This document shows positions 9,349 to 18,267 of a DNA stretch of 64,000 nucleotides, in pieces; positions within the stretch are counted from its first letter, which is position 1; each line of letters begins with the position of its first letter. A program made the translations under genes and the position numbers. Source of the stretch: Enterocloster hominis (ex Liu et al. 2021) (GTDB lineage Bacteria > Bacillota > Clostridia > Lachnospirales > Lachnospiraceae); contig JACRTJ010000018.1 of assembly GCA_014385265.1 (NCBI GenBank), positions 186,001 to 250,000 of the forward strand. Reading direction: 5' to 3'. Below the pieces are notes generated by a model. That model saw nothing but the letters and a program-made list of their open reading frames with translations, had not been told where the DNA came from and made no database searches.

Positions 9349-10428
9349 ATGAGAAAAAACGCGAAAGTATTATCCTTAATTCTGGCGGGAGCCATGGCCA
9401 TGTCGCTGGCAGGCTGTTCCGGCTCCGGAAGTAAAGACAGCACAAAAGAAACGGCTGCAAAGAGTGAGGCAAAAGAAGCGGGAGCGGAAAGCTCCGGGCA
9501 GGAGACCTCCAAAGCCGCCGGGGCAGGAGAGGCAGACGCATCGGGAGAAACGTATCAGATCGGTGTGCTCCAGCTGGTCCAGCATGACGCTCTGGACGCT
9601 GCCAACAAGGGCTTTTTCGCCGCCCTGGACGAGGCTGGTATCAATTATGAGGCAGACCAGCAGAATGCCTCCGGCGAACAGGCCAATTGTATGACCATTG
9701 CAGAGAAGCTGGTAAACGACGGCAGCGATCTGATCCTTGCCATCGCAACGCCTGCGGCCCAGGCTGTGGCCGGCGTGACAGAGGAGATCCCGGTGCTTCT
9801 GACAGCTGTGACCGATCCGGCAGAATCCGGACTGGTAAACGACAATGAAAAGCCCGGCGTCAACGTATCGGGAACCTCGGATCTGACGCCGGTAAAGGAG
9901 CAGATCGATCTGCTGAAGCAGCTGCTTCCCGACGCAGAAAAGGTGGGTCTCCTGTACTGTTCGGCAGAAAGCAATTCCCAGCTCCAGATCGCCATGGCCG
10001 AAGAGGCCTGTAAGGAGGCAGGGCTTTCCTGTGAGGAGTATACGGTTCCCAGCTCCAACGAGATCCAGAGCGTGGTGGAGTCCATGGTGGGCAAGGTGGA
10101 CGTGATCTATGCGCCTACGGATAATGTGATCGCTGCCGGCATGTCCACCGTTGCCATGATCGCCACGGACAACCAGATCCCGGTGATCTGCGGAGAGGCC
10201 GGCATGGTAAACGCCGGGGGACTTGCCACTTACGGCATCGATTACTACCAGCTGGGCTACATGACCGGCGAGCAGGCCATTGAGATCCTTACAAAGGGTG
10301 CAGATGTGGCAGAAATGCCCATCGGCTACCTTCCGGCAGAGCGCTGTGCTCTGACAGTCAATAAGACCACAGCCGACGCTCTGGGGATCGATATTTCCGG
10401 CCTGGAAGGCGCTGAGATCGTAGAATAG
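9349..10428 (+). CDS. ABC transporter substrate-binding lipoprotein (TrpX-like family)
   Basis: The 359-residue precursor has a lipoprotein signal peptide with lipobox LAGC (Cys23), then a Ser/Ala/Glu-rich tether to about residue 65, then a periplasmic-binding-like fold of the ABC_sub_bind type (YQIGVLQLVQHDALDAANKG, and IYAPTDNVIAAGMSTV). This family includes proteins assigned to tryptophan uptake in streptococci (TrpX), but its ligands are poorly defined, so I do not name the substrate. ATG 9349 follows CGGAGGAGAA at good spacing. It is the first gene of an operon with its permease and ATPase. Confidence 0.85.
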   Translation: MRKNAKVLSLILAGAMAMSLAGCSGSGSKDSTKETAAKSEAKEAGAESSGQETSKAAGAGEADASGETYQIGVLQLVQHDALDAANKGFFAALDEAGINYEADQQNASGEQANCMTIAEKLVNDGSDLILAIATPAAQAVAGVTEEIPVLLTAVTDPAESGLVNDNEKPGVNVSGTSDLTPVKEQIDLLKQLLPDAEKVGLLYCSAESNSQLQIAMAEEACKEAGLSCEEYTVPSSNEIQSVVESMVGKVDVIYAPTDNVIAAGMSTVAMIATDNQIPVICGEAGMVNAGGLATYGIDYYQLGYMTGEQAIEILTKGADVAEMPIGYLPAERCALTVNKTTADALGIDISGLEGAEIVE

Positions 10429-10457
10429 GAAAAAAGAGGATAAGCGGGGAAAGAAAA

Positions 10458-11381
10458 ATGAGTGGTATACTTGTTGCAATGCAGGGCGCTGTGGCACAGG
10501 GCGTCCTGTGGGGGATCATGGTACTGGGCGTGTACATCACCTACCGGCTTCTGGATATCGCAGATCTGACGGTGGACGGGAGCTTTGCCCTGGGAGGGTG
10601 CGTCTGCGCTGCTCTGGTCATTAATTTTGATCTGGATCCACTGGCAGCGCTCCTGTTGTCCATGCTGGCTGGAATGGCTGCGGGCGCTGTGACGGGGATC
10701 CTGCACACGGTCCTGGAGATCCCGGCGATCCTGGCCGGGATCCTAACCCAGATCTCTCTGTGGTCCATAAACTTACGGATCATGAGCGGAAAATCCAATC
10801 TTCCATTATTAAAGCTGAAAACACTCATTTCCAGCGTAGGAGACAGCCTGGGGATCACCCAGGCCCAGGCGTCGATCCTGGTGGGCGTGGCTGCGGCCGT
10901 TCTCATTGTGGCCGTGCTGTACTGGTTTTTCGGAACAGAGATCGGAAGCGCTCTCCGGGCCACGGGAAACAACGAGGACATGATCCGCGCCCTGGGAGTC
11001 AATGTGAAGCGGATGAAGCTTCTGGGACTGATGCTAAGCAACGGCCTGGTGGGGCTTTCCGGAGCCCTGGTGTGCCAGCACCAGAAATATGCGGATATCA
11101 ACATGGGCCGCGGCGCCATCGTCATCGGCCTGGCTGCCATTGTCATCGGCGAGGTGCTCATGGGACGGCTCATTAACTTTGCCTGCAAGCTGAGCTCCGT
11201 GGTGGTGGGCGCTGTGATCTACTTCCTGATCCGTGCCCTGGTGCTCCGGGTGGGCCTGGAGACCAATGACATGAACCTGTTTACGGCCGTATTCGTGGCC
11301 TTCTCCTTAAGCGTTCCTGTGCTCCTGGGAAAATGGAGGGCCAGGAAGGAATATTCGGAGACAGGGGAGGAGGATTCATAA
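10458..11381 (+). CDS. ABC transporter permease
   Basis: A 307-residue membrane protein with roughly eight or nine hydrophobic segments, of the branched-chain amino acid/ribose-type permease superfamily (ALRATGNNEDMIRALGVNVK is the cytoplasmic loop that meets the ATPase). It is the predicted channel for the upstream binding protein and the downstream ATPase. The start is 29 bases after the binding-protein gene, preceded by GCGGGGAAAGAAAA. Its TAA shares a base with the ATG of the next gene, a tight translational coupling. Confidence 0.9.
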   Translation: MSGILVAMQGAVAQGVLWGIMVLGVYITYRLLDIADLTVDGSFALGGCVCAALVINFDLDPLAALLLSMLAGMAAGAVTGILHTVLEIPAILAGILTQISLWSINLRIMSGKSNLPLLKLKTLISSVGDSLGITQAQASILVGVAAAVLIVAVLYWFFGTEIGSALRATGNNEDMIRALGVNVKRMKLLGLMLSNGLVGLSGALVCQHQKYADINMGRGAIVIGLAAIVIGEVLMGRLINFACKLSSVVVGAVIYFLIRALVLRVGLETNDMNLFTAVFVAFSLSVPVLLGKWRARKEYSETGEEDS

Positions 11382-12178
11382 TGCTTACGATCACCAATGT
11401 ACGGAAAACATTCAATAAAGGAACCATCAATGAGAAAAAGGCCCTCTGCGGTCTGAACCTTCACCTGGATCCCGGCGACTTTGTGACGGTCATCGGGGGA
11501 AACGGAGCCGGAAAATCCACCATGCTGAACATGATCGCCGGGGTATATCCCATCGATTCGGGAAAGATCGAGATCGACGGCGTCAACATCTCCAGGGAGC
11601 CGGAATATAAAAGGGCCCAGTACATCGGCCGCGTGTTCCAGGATCCCATGCGGGGAACGGCCGCGGGCATGGAGATCCAGGAAAATCTGGCTCTGGCCCT
11701 CCGGAGAGGAAGGAAGAGGGGGCTTTCCTGGGGGATCAAGGCCAATGAAAAGGATTTTTACCGGGAAGCCCTGACGAAGCTGGGGCTGGGGCTCCAGACC
11801 CGGATGACCAGTAAGGTGGGTCTTCTTTCCGGGGGACAGCGCCAGGCGCTGACACTTCTGATGGCGACTCTGGAAAAGCCCAGGCTCCTCCTTCTGGACG
11901 AGCACACGGCGGCCCTGGATCCCAAGACTGCCAAAAAGGTACTGGAGCTGACCGATGAGATCATAAAAGAGCGGGAGCTGACTGCTCTTATGGTCACCCA
12001 CAACATGAAGGACGCGATCCAGTACGGAAACCGTCTGATCATGATGCACGAGGGCCGCATCATCTACGATGTGGCGGGAGAGGAAAAAAAGAACCTCCAG
12101 GTGGAGGATCTTTTAAAGAAGTTTGGAGAGGCCAGCGGCGGCGAGTTCGCCAACGACCGGATGATGCTGGCGAAGTAA
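11381..12178 (+). CDS. ABC transporter ATP-binding protein
   Basis: The 265-residue protein has Walker A GGNGAGKSTM, the signature LSGGQRQAL, Walker B LLLLDEHTAALDP and the switch histidine in VTHNMKDA, so it is a complete single nucleotide-binding domain that energises import. The ATG at 11381 overlaps the permease stop (TAATG) and is preceded by GGGGAGGAGG. The operon ends at the terminator near 12353-12400. Confidence 0.95.
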   Translation: MLTITNVRKTFNKGTINEKKALCGLNLHLDPGDFVTVIGGNGAGKSTMLNMIAGVYPIDSGKIEIDGVNISREPEYKRAQYIGRVFQDPMRGTAAGMEIQENLALALRRGRKRGLSWGIKANEKDFYREALTKLGLGLQTRMTSKVGLLSGGQRQALTLLMATLEKPRLLLLDEHTAALDPKTAKKVLELTDEIIKERELTALMVTHNMKDAIQYGNRLIMMHEGRIIYDVAGEEKKNLQVEDLLKKFGEASGGEFANDRMMLAK

Positions 12179-12352
12179 GGGATCCAGACAGGTTCCGGAG
12201 GGCCGGGAGACGGTTTCTCGAGCGGCGTCCCGGACCGGGGACAGCTCCAGGACATCTTAGCGGCTGGCGCTTCTGTGAATGTCAGCCGTCGGACTGGGAC
12301 TGGTCCGGAGACCGGGAACAGAGCTGACCTGCCCAGGATATGCAGATAAGAT

Positions 12353-12400
12353 AAAAGGAAGGCTGAGAGGGGTGCATTTCCCTTTTGGCCTTCCTTTTTT
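12353..12400 (+). terminator. Rho-independent terminator of the ABC importer operon
   Basis: AAGGAAGGC at 12355-12363 pairs with GGCCTTCCTT at 12388-12397, with further pairing of GAGGGG and CCCTTT inside, followed by a T run. It lies 175 bases after the last gene. Confidence 0.8.
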
Positions 12401-12605
12401 ACGGCAGCACTGGCGATCTCCGGGATTTGTAAAATAATTTGTAAACGGACCATAATGTGCGGAAATATACAATTCCGTCAAAATCAATAAGGTCAGATTA
12501 TGTCACACCTGCTGGCTCTGGCTTCCAGGCGATGGATAAGGATATAAAATATATATGGAAAAACAAAAAACGTAAATAAAACTTAAAAAACAGGGGGAAG
12601 TTCTA

Positions 12606-12614
12606 TGCTATAAT
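12606..12614 (+). promoter_or_regulatory. Extended -10 element before lipoprotein gene
   Basis: TGCTATAAT (12606-12614) is a perfect extended -10. No good -35 is seen in the A-rich sequence 17 bases upstream. Confidence 0.5.
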
Positions 12615-12660
12615 GAAAAAAACACTGGAAACGGACTGAGGAGCGAAGGAGGATGGCGGA

Positions 12661-13923
12661 ATGAGACGAGAGAATACGGGTGCGGCCGGATGGAAAAGGG
12701 CCGGAGTGTTTGCGGGAATGGCGGTGCTGGCGGCGGTGCTTTCCGGCTGCGGAAATGGTGCAGAAGCGGATTTTTCCCTTGCGGAGCCTGCCTGGACAGA
12801 GGAACAGACCTCCCCTGCGGAGCCTGCCCGGACAGAAGCACAGACCTCCCCGGCAGAGGATGCCCGGACCGGAGGAATCCTGGAGGCGGCCGCCGGAAAC
12901 TGGCGGCTGGCCGGGACAAAGACAGAGGATCATCTGAAGGAGTTTGGAGATCTCCAGGAAATGTTTGGAACCGGGATTCATGAGGGAAGCCAGATGACCA
13001 TTGGCGCGGACGGAAGCTTTTCCTTTTATCTGGGGATTGCCTTAGGCGGAGAGGGCACGGTCCGGGAGGAAGACGGGATCCTCGTGGCAGATATAACGCC
13101 CTATGAGCCAGAGGGGAGAGGAGGAAGTCCTGCGTCCTTTGCAGTGATCCCTGTGACGGAGGATGGGAGCTGGTATCTGACCACAGAGACCATGGGAGAG
13201 ACCATGTACTGGGAACGGCTGCCGGGGACTGACGGAGCGGAGCCCGGGCAGGATGGACAGGAGGCGGAGAAGGCTGTTATAGAGTCCGGTGCCAGTCTGC
13301 CGGCGTCCTATGGAAAAATCCTCTGGGACGCATACAGTCAGGGGCTCCTTCCCGATGGGAGGCCGCTGGATTACAGAGACGAGGAGGAAACGCAGAAAAA
13401 TAGCTTTGCGATCTGTGATGTGGACGGAGACGGGAAGGAGGAACTGTTGTTAAAATGGACGGCCGCATGCGTGGCTGGGATGGGGGAATTTGTATACGGC
13501 TGCGACGGCGAAGAATGTTATCTGGAGCTGAACGAATTCCCGGAAGTCCGATATTATAAAAATGGCAGCGCATCGGCGGACTGGTCCCATAACCAGGGGC
13601 TGGCGGGCCGGGTCTGGCCCCAGAACTATTACCGTTATGATCCGGAAAGGGATGTATATGAGTCCTATGGCAGTATGGATGCATGGGATAAGGGCGTGAT
13701 GGAGGAGAAGTTCCCGGACGAGATCGATGAGGATGGCGACGGTCTGATCTTTTATCTGATGCCGGCAGGATGGGATGGAGACTATAATAAGAGGGCAGTA
13801 AAGGACGGGGCGTTTTATGCGAAATGGAGAAAGGAATGTCTGGGGGATGAGGAGGAGATCCAGCCTCTTTATAGGGCACTGACACGGGAAAATATAGAGG
13901 CTCTGGGGTTCGCGGAGCCATAA
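12661..13923 (+). CDS. Lipoprotein of unknown function with tandem repeats
   Basis: The 420-residue precursor has a basic N-terminus, a hydrophobic segment and lipobox LSGC (Cys30), so it should be anchored outside the membrane. Residues 41-68 are a short tandem repeat (see the repeat entry). The rest contains a calcium-loop-like motif, CDVDGDGKEELLL near residue 258, and a second, DEDGDGLIFYL, near residue 360; this pattern is common in clostridial lipoproteins with FG-GAP/EF-hand-like loops. The ATG follows GAAGGAGGATGGCGGA. I recognise no enzyme family. It converges on the YihY gene and shares its terminator. Confidence 0.8.
   Translation: MRRENTGAAGWKRAGVFAGMAVLAAVLSGCGNGAEADFSLAEPAWTEEQTSPAEPARTEAQTSPAEDARTGGILEAAAGNWRLAGTKTEDHLKEFGDLQEMFGTGIHEGSQMTIGADGSFSFYLGIALGGEGTVREEDGILVADITPYEPEGRGGSPASFAVIPVTEDGSWYLTTETMGETMYWERLPGTDGAEPGQDGQEAEKAVIESGASLPASYGKILWDAYSQGLLPDGRPLDYRDEEETQKNSFAICDVDGDGKEELLLKWTAACVAGMGEFVYGCDGEECYLELNEFPEVRYYKNGSASADWSHNQGLAGRVWPQNYYRYDPERDVYESYGSMDAWDKGVMEEKFPDEIDEDGDGLIFYLMPAGWDGDYNKRAVKDGAFYAKWRKECLGDEEEIQPLYRALTRENIEALGFAEP
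12781..12867 (+). repeat. 36-bp tandem repeat, about 2.4 copies
   Basis: Units at 12781-12816, 12817-12852 and a partial one from 12853. They encode an AEPAxTExQTSP-type motif in the tether of the lipoprotein. The unit is a multiple of three, so copy change would alter spacer length without breaking the frame. Confidence 0.8.
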
Positions 13924-13928
13924 AAGGA

Positions 13929-13972
13929 GAAAGGACCGGGTCCGGCGTTTTGCCGGGCTCCGGTCCCTTTTA
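13929..13972. terminator. Bidirectional terminator between convergent genes
   Basis: GGACCGGGTCCGGCG pairs with CGCCGGGCTCCGGTCC-type sequence around a TTTT loop, flanked by A-rich (left) and T-rich (right) runs. It serves the lipoprotein gene on + and the YihY gene on -. Confidence 0.75.
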
Positions 13973-14824
13973 CTTATGCGGGCAGTGAGCCAGGCTCCAG
14001 TTCCGGGATGGGGCGTGAAACTCCCACCACCAGTTGATCTCCGCGCCCATGAACAGGATACAGATACAGAAATACAGCCACAGCATCATCAGGATCACTG
14101 CCGCCAGGCTTCCGTAGGTCACAGTGAAATTTTTAAAATACCGGAAGTAAATGGAGAATGCGGTGGAAAACAGGGCCCAGCCCACGGCTGCGAAGGCAGC
14201 TCCCGGCGTCTGGCTTTTAACGGAAAGCCTGCGGAAAGGAAGGACCGCATAAATAGCCAGGAAAAATATAAATAAAATAGCCAGGGTGACCAGGCCTCTC
14301 ACAGGAAAGGCCAGAAAATCAAAGGTGGACATCAAAGGGATCCAGGCCCAGACCTGTTTCTGGATCTGCTCCCCGAACACCAGGAGCACCATGCACAAAA
14401 GACACATGAGGGAAAAAAGGACTGTATATCCGGCGCAGATGATCCGGCGGACGATATAGTTTCTCTGGATCTCTGTGCCCCAGACCCGGTTTAAGCCCCG
14501 CTCGATGCTTAACATTCCCCGGGAGGAGGACCAGAGGGCTGCAATGGCCGTGGCTGACAAAAGGGCCATGGGAGAGTCGGAATGGAGACTGTCCAGCACA
14601 TAGACCACCAGGCCGTCCAGAGTATCCGGCACCATCTGGACCACCAGGGACAGAAGATCGGACTCGTTCACCAGAGGCGTGGCCTGGATCAGGGACAAAA
14701 GGAGCATGAGGAAAGGGATGGAGGCCAGGATGATAAAAAAGGAGGCCTGGGCCGCATAGACGGACATTTCGTCTTTGGAATATTTTTCAAAGAGCCGTCT
14801 GCATTCCAGTAAAAAACGGATCAT
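13970..14824 (-). CDS. YihY/UPF0761 (BrkB-like) membrane protein
   Basis: The 284-residue protein has about six membrane segments and the family features: an amphipathic N-terminus (MIRFLLECRRLFEKYSKDEM), YAAQASFFIILASIPFLMLL, and the SSRGMLSIERGLNRVWGTEI loop. The family was once labelled ribonuclease BN by mistake; its function is unknown, with transport suggested. I set the start at 14824, where AAAGGAGA precedes ATG at good spacing; the frame is open to 14932, but the extra 36 residues look non-conserved. Confidence 0.85.
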   Translation of the reverse strand: MIRFLLECRRLFEKYSKDEMSVYAAQASFFIILASIPFLMLLLSLIQATPLVNESDLLSLVVQMVPDTLDGLVVYVLDSLHSDSPMALLSATAIAALWSSSRGMLSIERGLNRVWGTEIQRNYIVRRIICAGYTVLFSLMCLLCMVLLVFGEQIQKQVWAWIPLMSTFDFLAFPVRGLVTLAILFIFFLAIYAVLPFRRLSVKSQTPGAAFAAVGWALFSTAFSIYFRYFKNFTVTYGSLAAVILMMLWLYFCICILFMGAEINWWWEFHAPSRNWSLAHCPHK

Positions 14825-15090
14825 AAGGCAAGTCTCCTTTCCATAATATGGGTACGGGGGTACCGGTCCGGGAGCCAGGTCCTTTCTGCTGGCCGGCATC
14901 GGAGTCCTGGTATCATAAAAAGATATTAGCATGACGGGAGAAAAATGACAAGGAGAACCATGGCGGTTTATGTCGAGCGAAACATGGATCTTTTTGTTCT
15001 AAGAAAAGAAACGGCTGAATACATATTATAGTGTGCCGGAGAGAACGGCCGGTCAGAAGGACTGATCATATCGAATAAAGGAGAAATACT

Positions 15091-15717
15091 ATGTCAGAAA
15101 AAGTTATGGAAAACAACAGGGTCACGGTCATCGGAACCATCGTATCAGACTTTACATTCAGCCATGCAGTGTTCGGGGAGGGATTTTATCTTGTGGATCT
15201 TTCTGTCAGCCGGCTCAGCGAGCAGGCGGATGTGATCCCTCTTATGGTTTCGGAGCGGCTTATGGATGTGACAAGGGATTACCGGGGCTGCACCATCGAG
15301 GCTGACGGCCAGTTCCGTTCCTATAACCGCCATGAAGGCGTGAAAAACCGCCTGGTGCTTTCTGTGTTCGTGCGGGAGGTACAGTTTTTAGAGGAATTTA
15401 CCGATTATACCAAGACCAACCAGATCTTTCTGGACGGATACATATGTAAGGAGCCCATATACAGGAAAACGCCTCTGGGACGGGAGATCGCGGACCTTCT
15501 GGTGGCCGTGAACCGTCCTTATGGGAAGTCTGACTACATTCCCTGCATCGCCTGGGGAAGGAACGCCCGGTTTGCCTCGGGATTTTCCGTGGGGACCAGG
15601 ATCCAGATCTGGGGCCGGGTCCAGAGCCGGGAATACACGAAAAAGCTCAGTGAGACCGAGTGTGAGAAGAGGACGGCGTATGAGGTATCGGTCAGCAAGC
15701 TGGAATGCTGCCAGTGA
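15091..15717 (+). CDS. Single-stranded DNA-binding-like protein with two OB folds
   Basis: The 208-residue protein appears to hold two OB-fold units. Residues 8-95 (NRVTVIGTIVSDFTFSHAVF ... LVLSVFVREVQFL) form the first, and residues 105-205 (NQIFLDGYICKEPIYRKTPL, then IADLLVAVNR, SDYIPCIAWG) form a second that resembles bacterial SSB. There is no acidic DDDIPF-type C-terminal tail, so it is unlikely to be the main replicative SSB. It could act as a recombination or primosome accessory. ATG follows AAAGGAGAAATACT. The preceding 250 bases show no strong promoter. Confidence 0.7.
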   Translation: MSEKVMENNRVTVIGTIVSDFTFSHAVFGEGFYLVDLSVSRLSEQADVIPLMVSERLMDVTRDYRGCTIEADGQFRSYNRHEGVKNRLVLSVFVREVQFLEEFTDYTKTNQIFLDGYICKEPIYRKTPLGREIADLLVAVNRPYGKSDYIPCIAWGRNARFASGFSVGTRIQIWGRVQSREYTKKLSETECEKRTAYEVSVSKLECCQ

Positions 15718-15820
15718 TCCGGGAGACCGCAGGGTCCGGAAGAAGGGAGGTTTCCTGAAGAGGCGGCCCGCCGCAGACAGGGAAGCCCCAGGGCGGTCTT
15801 AGCTCCTGTTTAAGGAAAAC

Positions 15821-15849
15821 TTGCAAAATACGAAAAAATGTGTTAAGAT
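15821..15849 (+). promoter_or_regulatory. Sigma-A type promoter for CobO-like gene
   Basis: TTGCAA (15821-15826), 17-base spacer, TAAGAT (15844-15849), with a TG one base before the -10. No cobalamin riboswitch is seen in the 70-base leader. Confidence 0.75.
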
Positions 15850-15921
15850 ATGCGGGCTTAGATCCATCTTACTGAATATATCTGTGAAAACGGATCGTAC
15901 ATAAAGGATGAGGTGCTGGAC

Positions 15922-16407
15922 ATGAGAAAAAATACGATACGCATAATCTATGGTCCCGGAAATGGGAAATCTGCCTCCGCAGTGGGGTATGGACTGCTGG
16001 GAGCCCTGGCCGGGAAAAAGGTGATCATCGTGCAGTTTTTAAAGGGCGTTCTGGAGGAGAAGAGCCTGGAGATCCTGGAGCGCATGGATCTGGAGATGAA
16101 GGTGTTTCGTTTCGAGCGTTCCCGATGCTATTTTGAGGATCTTCCGGAGGACCAGAAAAAGGAAGAGACCATGAATCTGAGGAACGGCTTTAATTTTGCA
16201 AAAAAGGTCATGGCTACGGGAGAGTGTGACCTGCTGATCCTGGACGAGGTCCTGGGACTGGTGGACCAGGAGGTGATCTCCAGGGAGGAATTTATCCGTT
16301 TCCTCCAGTCTGCGGACGACGAAACGGATCTGATCATGACCGGACGGGTCTGCCCCGATGAGATCCGGCAGTATGCAGACCAGATCTCCTATGTGGAAAA
16401 TCTGTAA
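15922..16407 (+). CDS. CobO/CobA-type corrinoid adenosyltransferase-like protein
   Basis: The 161-residue protein shows the modified P-loop of the CobA/BtuR family (YGPGNGKSASA, compare GNGKGKST) followed by KVIIVQFLKG and a Walker B-like CDLLILDEVLG. These enzymes transfer the adenosyl group of ATP to cob(I)alamin. It is shorter than classical CobO (about 190-200 residues) and the P-loop is divergent, so the substrate could differ. There are no cobalamin genes nearby. I chose ATG 15922 over GTG 15913 because GAGGTG lies at better spacing. Confidence 0.7.
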   Translation: MRKNTIRIIYGPGNGKSASAVGYGLLGALAGKKVIIVQFLKGVLEEKSLEILERMDLEMKVFRFERSRCYFEDLPEDQKKEETMNLRNGFNFAKKVMATGECDLLILDEVLGLVDQEVISREEFIRFLQSADDETDLIMTGRVCPDEIRQYADQISYVENL

Positions 16408-16447
16408 TGGCCGGGGATCCCGGGCCTGTCAGGCGGAAATTTAAAAG

Positions 16448-16476
16448 TTGACAATTCCCTGGATTGATGATAGGAT
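16448..16476 (+). promoter_or_regulatory. Sigma-A type promoter for dapA-dapB
   Basis: TTGACA (16448-16453), 17-base spacer, TAGGAT (16471-16476), 74 bases before dapA. No lysine riboswitch could fit in this leader. Confidence 0.85.
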
Positions 16477-16549
16477 TATGGAAAACGAGGGATGAAGTTC
16501 TGGAGCTGGCGTCTTGGCGGATGTCGGCTCTTTTTTGGAGGAGGAGCAT

Positions 16550-17434
16550 ATGGCTATTTTTGAAGGTGCAGGTGTTGCCATCGTAACACCATTTAAAGAA
16601 AACGGCGAGATCAGCTTTGATAAACTGGATGAGCTCATTGAGGAGCAGATCGCAGGCCATACGGACTGTATCGTCTCCATGGGAACCACCGGAGAATCTG
16701 CCACCACCACAGAGGAGGAGCATCTGGAGGTGATCCGCTTTACCTGTGAGAGAGTGAAGGGAAGGATCCCCGTGATCGCGGGAACCGGCTCCAACTGCAC
16801 AAAGACGGCGGTCACCCTTTCTGAGGAAGCGGAAGGAGCGGGAGCTGACGGCGTGCTTCTGGTGTCCCCGTATTATAATAAGGCCACCCAGAATGGATTA
16901 AAGGCCCACTTTACAGCTGTGGCCAACGCCATCAAGATCCCCGCAGTCCTTTATAATATTCCCAGCCGTACCGGCGTAAACATCGCTCCGCAGACCATCG
17001 TGGATCTCTGCCGGGACGTGCCCAATATCGTAGGTGTGAAGGAGGCCAGCGGAAACTTTTCCGCCATTGCGGAGATCATGCAGCTATCAGATGGAGCCGT
17101 GGATCTGTATTCCGGCAACGACGACCAGATCGTGCCGCTCTTAGCTCTGGGAGGAAAAGGAGTGATCTCTGTCCTTTCCAATATTGCGCCCAGAACGGCC
17201 CATGATATCTGTGAAAAATTCTTCCAGGGAGACCTGGAGGGCAGCAGAAAGCTCCAGTTAAAGGCTCTGCCCCTCATTAAGGCCCTGTTCTGCGAGGTGA
17301 ATCCGATCCCCGTGCGTGCGGCCTTAAATCTCATGGGGAAACAGGTGGGAGCGCCCAGGCTTCCGCTGACCGAGATGGAACCGGATCATCAGGAGCTTTT
17401 AAGGAAAGAAATGGAAAAATTCGGACTTTTATAA
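16550..17434 (+). CDS. dapA: 4-hydroxy-tetrahydrodipicolinate synthase
   Basis: DapA condenses pyruvate with aspartate semialdehyde, the first committed step to lysine and meso-diaminopimelate for peptidoglycan. The 294-residue length is normal. The Schiff-base lysine is K164 (VGVKEASG), the GTTGE signature is at residues 45-49 and the family tyrosine lies in YYNKATQNG/YNIPSRTGVN. ATG 16550 follows GGAGGAGGAGC; the frame is open for 12 more codons upstream. dapB follows after 23 bases, so the two form an operon from the promoter at 16448. Confidence 0.95.
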   Translation: MAIFEGAGVAIVTPFKENGEISFDKLDELIEEQIAGHTDCIVSMGTTGESATTTEEEHLEVIRFTCERVKGRIPVIAGTGSNCTKTAVTLSEEAEGAGADGVLLVSPYYNKATQNGLKAHFTAVANAIKIPAVLYNIPSRTGVNIAPQTIVDLCRDVPNIVGVKEASGNFSAIAEIMQLSDGAVDLYSGNDDQIVPLLALGGKGVISVLSNIAPRTAHDICEKFFQGDLEGSRKLQLKALPLIKALFCEVNPIPVRAALNLMGKQVGAPRLPLTEMEPDHQELLRKEMEKFGLL

Positions 17435-17457
17435 ATTTCTGTTTTGGAGGCATAATT

Positions 17458-18210
17458 ATGGTAAATGCGATCTTAAACGGCTGCAACGGAGCCATGGGCC
17501 GGGTGATCACGGACATCGTTTCAAAGGACGACGGGATCCGGATCGTGGCCGGTGTGGACGTGAATCCCTTAAAGCTGGCAGATTATGAGGTATACGAAAC
17601 CCTGGACCAGTGTCCGGCAGCCGATGTGGTCATCGACTTTTCTTCTGCGAAGGCCACGGACGGCGTTGTGGCTTACTGTGAAAAAACGAAGACGCCGGTG
17701 GTCTTATGTACCACAGGGCTTTCGGAGGAGCAGCTGGAGCGGGTGAAGGCCCTTGGAGAGACCACGGCGGTGCTCCGGTCCGCCAATATGTCCCTGGGTG
17801 TGAACCTTTTATTTAAGATCTTAAAGCAGGCGGCTCCTGTGCTGGCAGAGGCGGGCTTTGATATCGAGATTCTGGAGAAGCACCACAACCAGAAGGTGGA
17901 CGCTCCCAGCGGAACGGCCCTGGCCCTGGCCGATGCGGTCAATGAGAGCCTGGGGAACGAATACCACTATAAATACGACAGGACTGCCGAGCGTGTGAAG
18001 CGCGATAAAAAAGAGATCGGCATCCAGGCCATCCGCGGCGGCTCCATTGTGGGCGAGCACGACGTGATCTTTGCGGGACAGGACGAGGTGGTCACCTTCC
18101 AGCATACGGCGTATTCCAAGGCTATCTTTGCCAAGGGCGCAGTCCAGGGAGCCAAATTCCTGGCAGGAAAAGCTCCGGGCATGTACGACATGGCCGATGT
18201 GATCGGCTGA
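17458..18210 (+). CDS. dapB: 4-hydroxy-tetrahydrodipicolinate reductase
   Basis: DapB reduces the DapA product with NAD(P)H. The 250-residue protein has the N-terminal dinucleotide motif NGCNGAMGRVI and the conserved catalytic block EILEKHHNQKVDAPSGTALA (His-His and Lys) that defines the family. The ATG follows TTGGAGGCATAATT. It is the second gene of the dapAB pair and ends at a strong hairpin (18218-18266) that overlaps the next gene's ribosome binding site. Confidence 0.95.
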   Translation: MVNAILNGCNGAMGRVITDIVSKDDGIRIVAGVDVNPLKLADYEVYETLDQCPAADVVIDFSSAKATDGVVAYCEKTKTPVVLCTTGLSEEQLERVKALGETTAVLRSANMSLGVNLLFKILKQAAPVLAEAGFDIEILEKHHNQKVDAPSGTALALADAVNESLGNEYHYKYDRTAERVKRDKKEIGIQAIRGGSIVGEHDVIFAGQDEVVTFQHTAYSKAIFAKGAVQGAKFLAGKAPGMYDMADVIG

Positions 18211-18217
18211 TACATAT

Positions 18218-18266
18218 TCTCCTTTCTTTCGTGCATACTAAGGCAGAAAGAAAGGAGATTTTTTAT
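18218..18266 (+). terminator. Terminator after dapB that contains the next gene's Shine-Dalgarno
   Basis: TCTCCTTTCTTTC (18218-18230) pairs perfectly over 13 bases with GAAAGAAAGGAGA (18246-18258), followed by TTTTTTATT. AAAGGAG in the right arm is also the only ribosome binding site for the ATG at 18268, so the element both ends dapAB transcription and would hide that site in any read-through RNA. Confidence 0.85.
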
Positions 18267-18267
18267 T

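Larger units (their letters stand above)
12179..12660. other. Intergenic stretch between the importer operon and a lipoprotein gene
   Basis: No convincing coding frame. The first 170 bases are GC-rich with imperfect dyads (for example CCGGGAGACG and CGTCCCGG near 12203-12235). A strong terminator follows at 12353-12400. The remaining 260 bases turn AT-rich and end in an extended -10 promoter element at 12606-12614. Confidence 0.6.

Noticed and set aside
9376..10497. 373-codon minus frame opposite the substrate-binding protein
   Set aside because: Cys/His/Leu-rich shadow with no family features; the plus-strand lipoprotein has promoter, site and lipobox.
16477..16549. Possible lysine riboswitch before dapA
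   Set aside because: Only about 70 bases from start site to ATG, with no aptamer-like helices.
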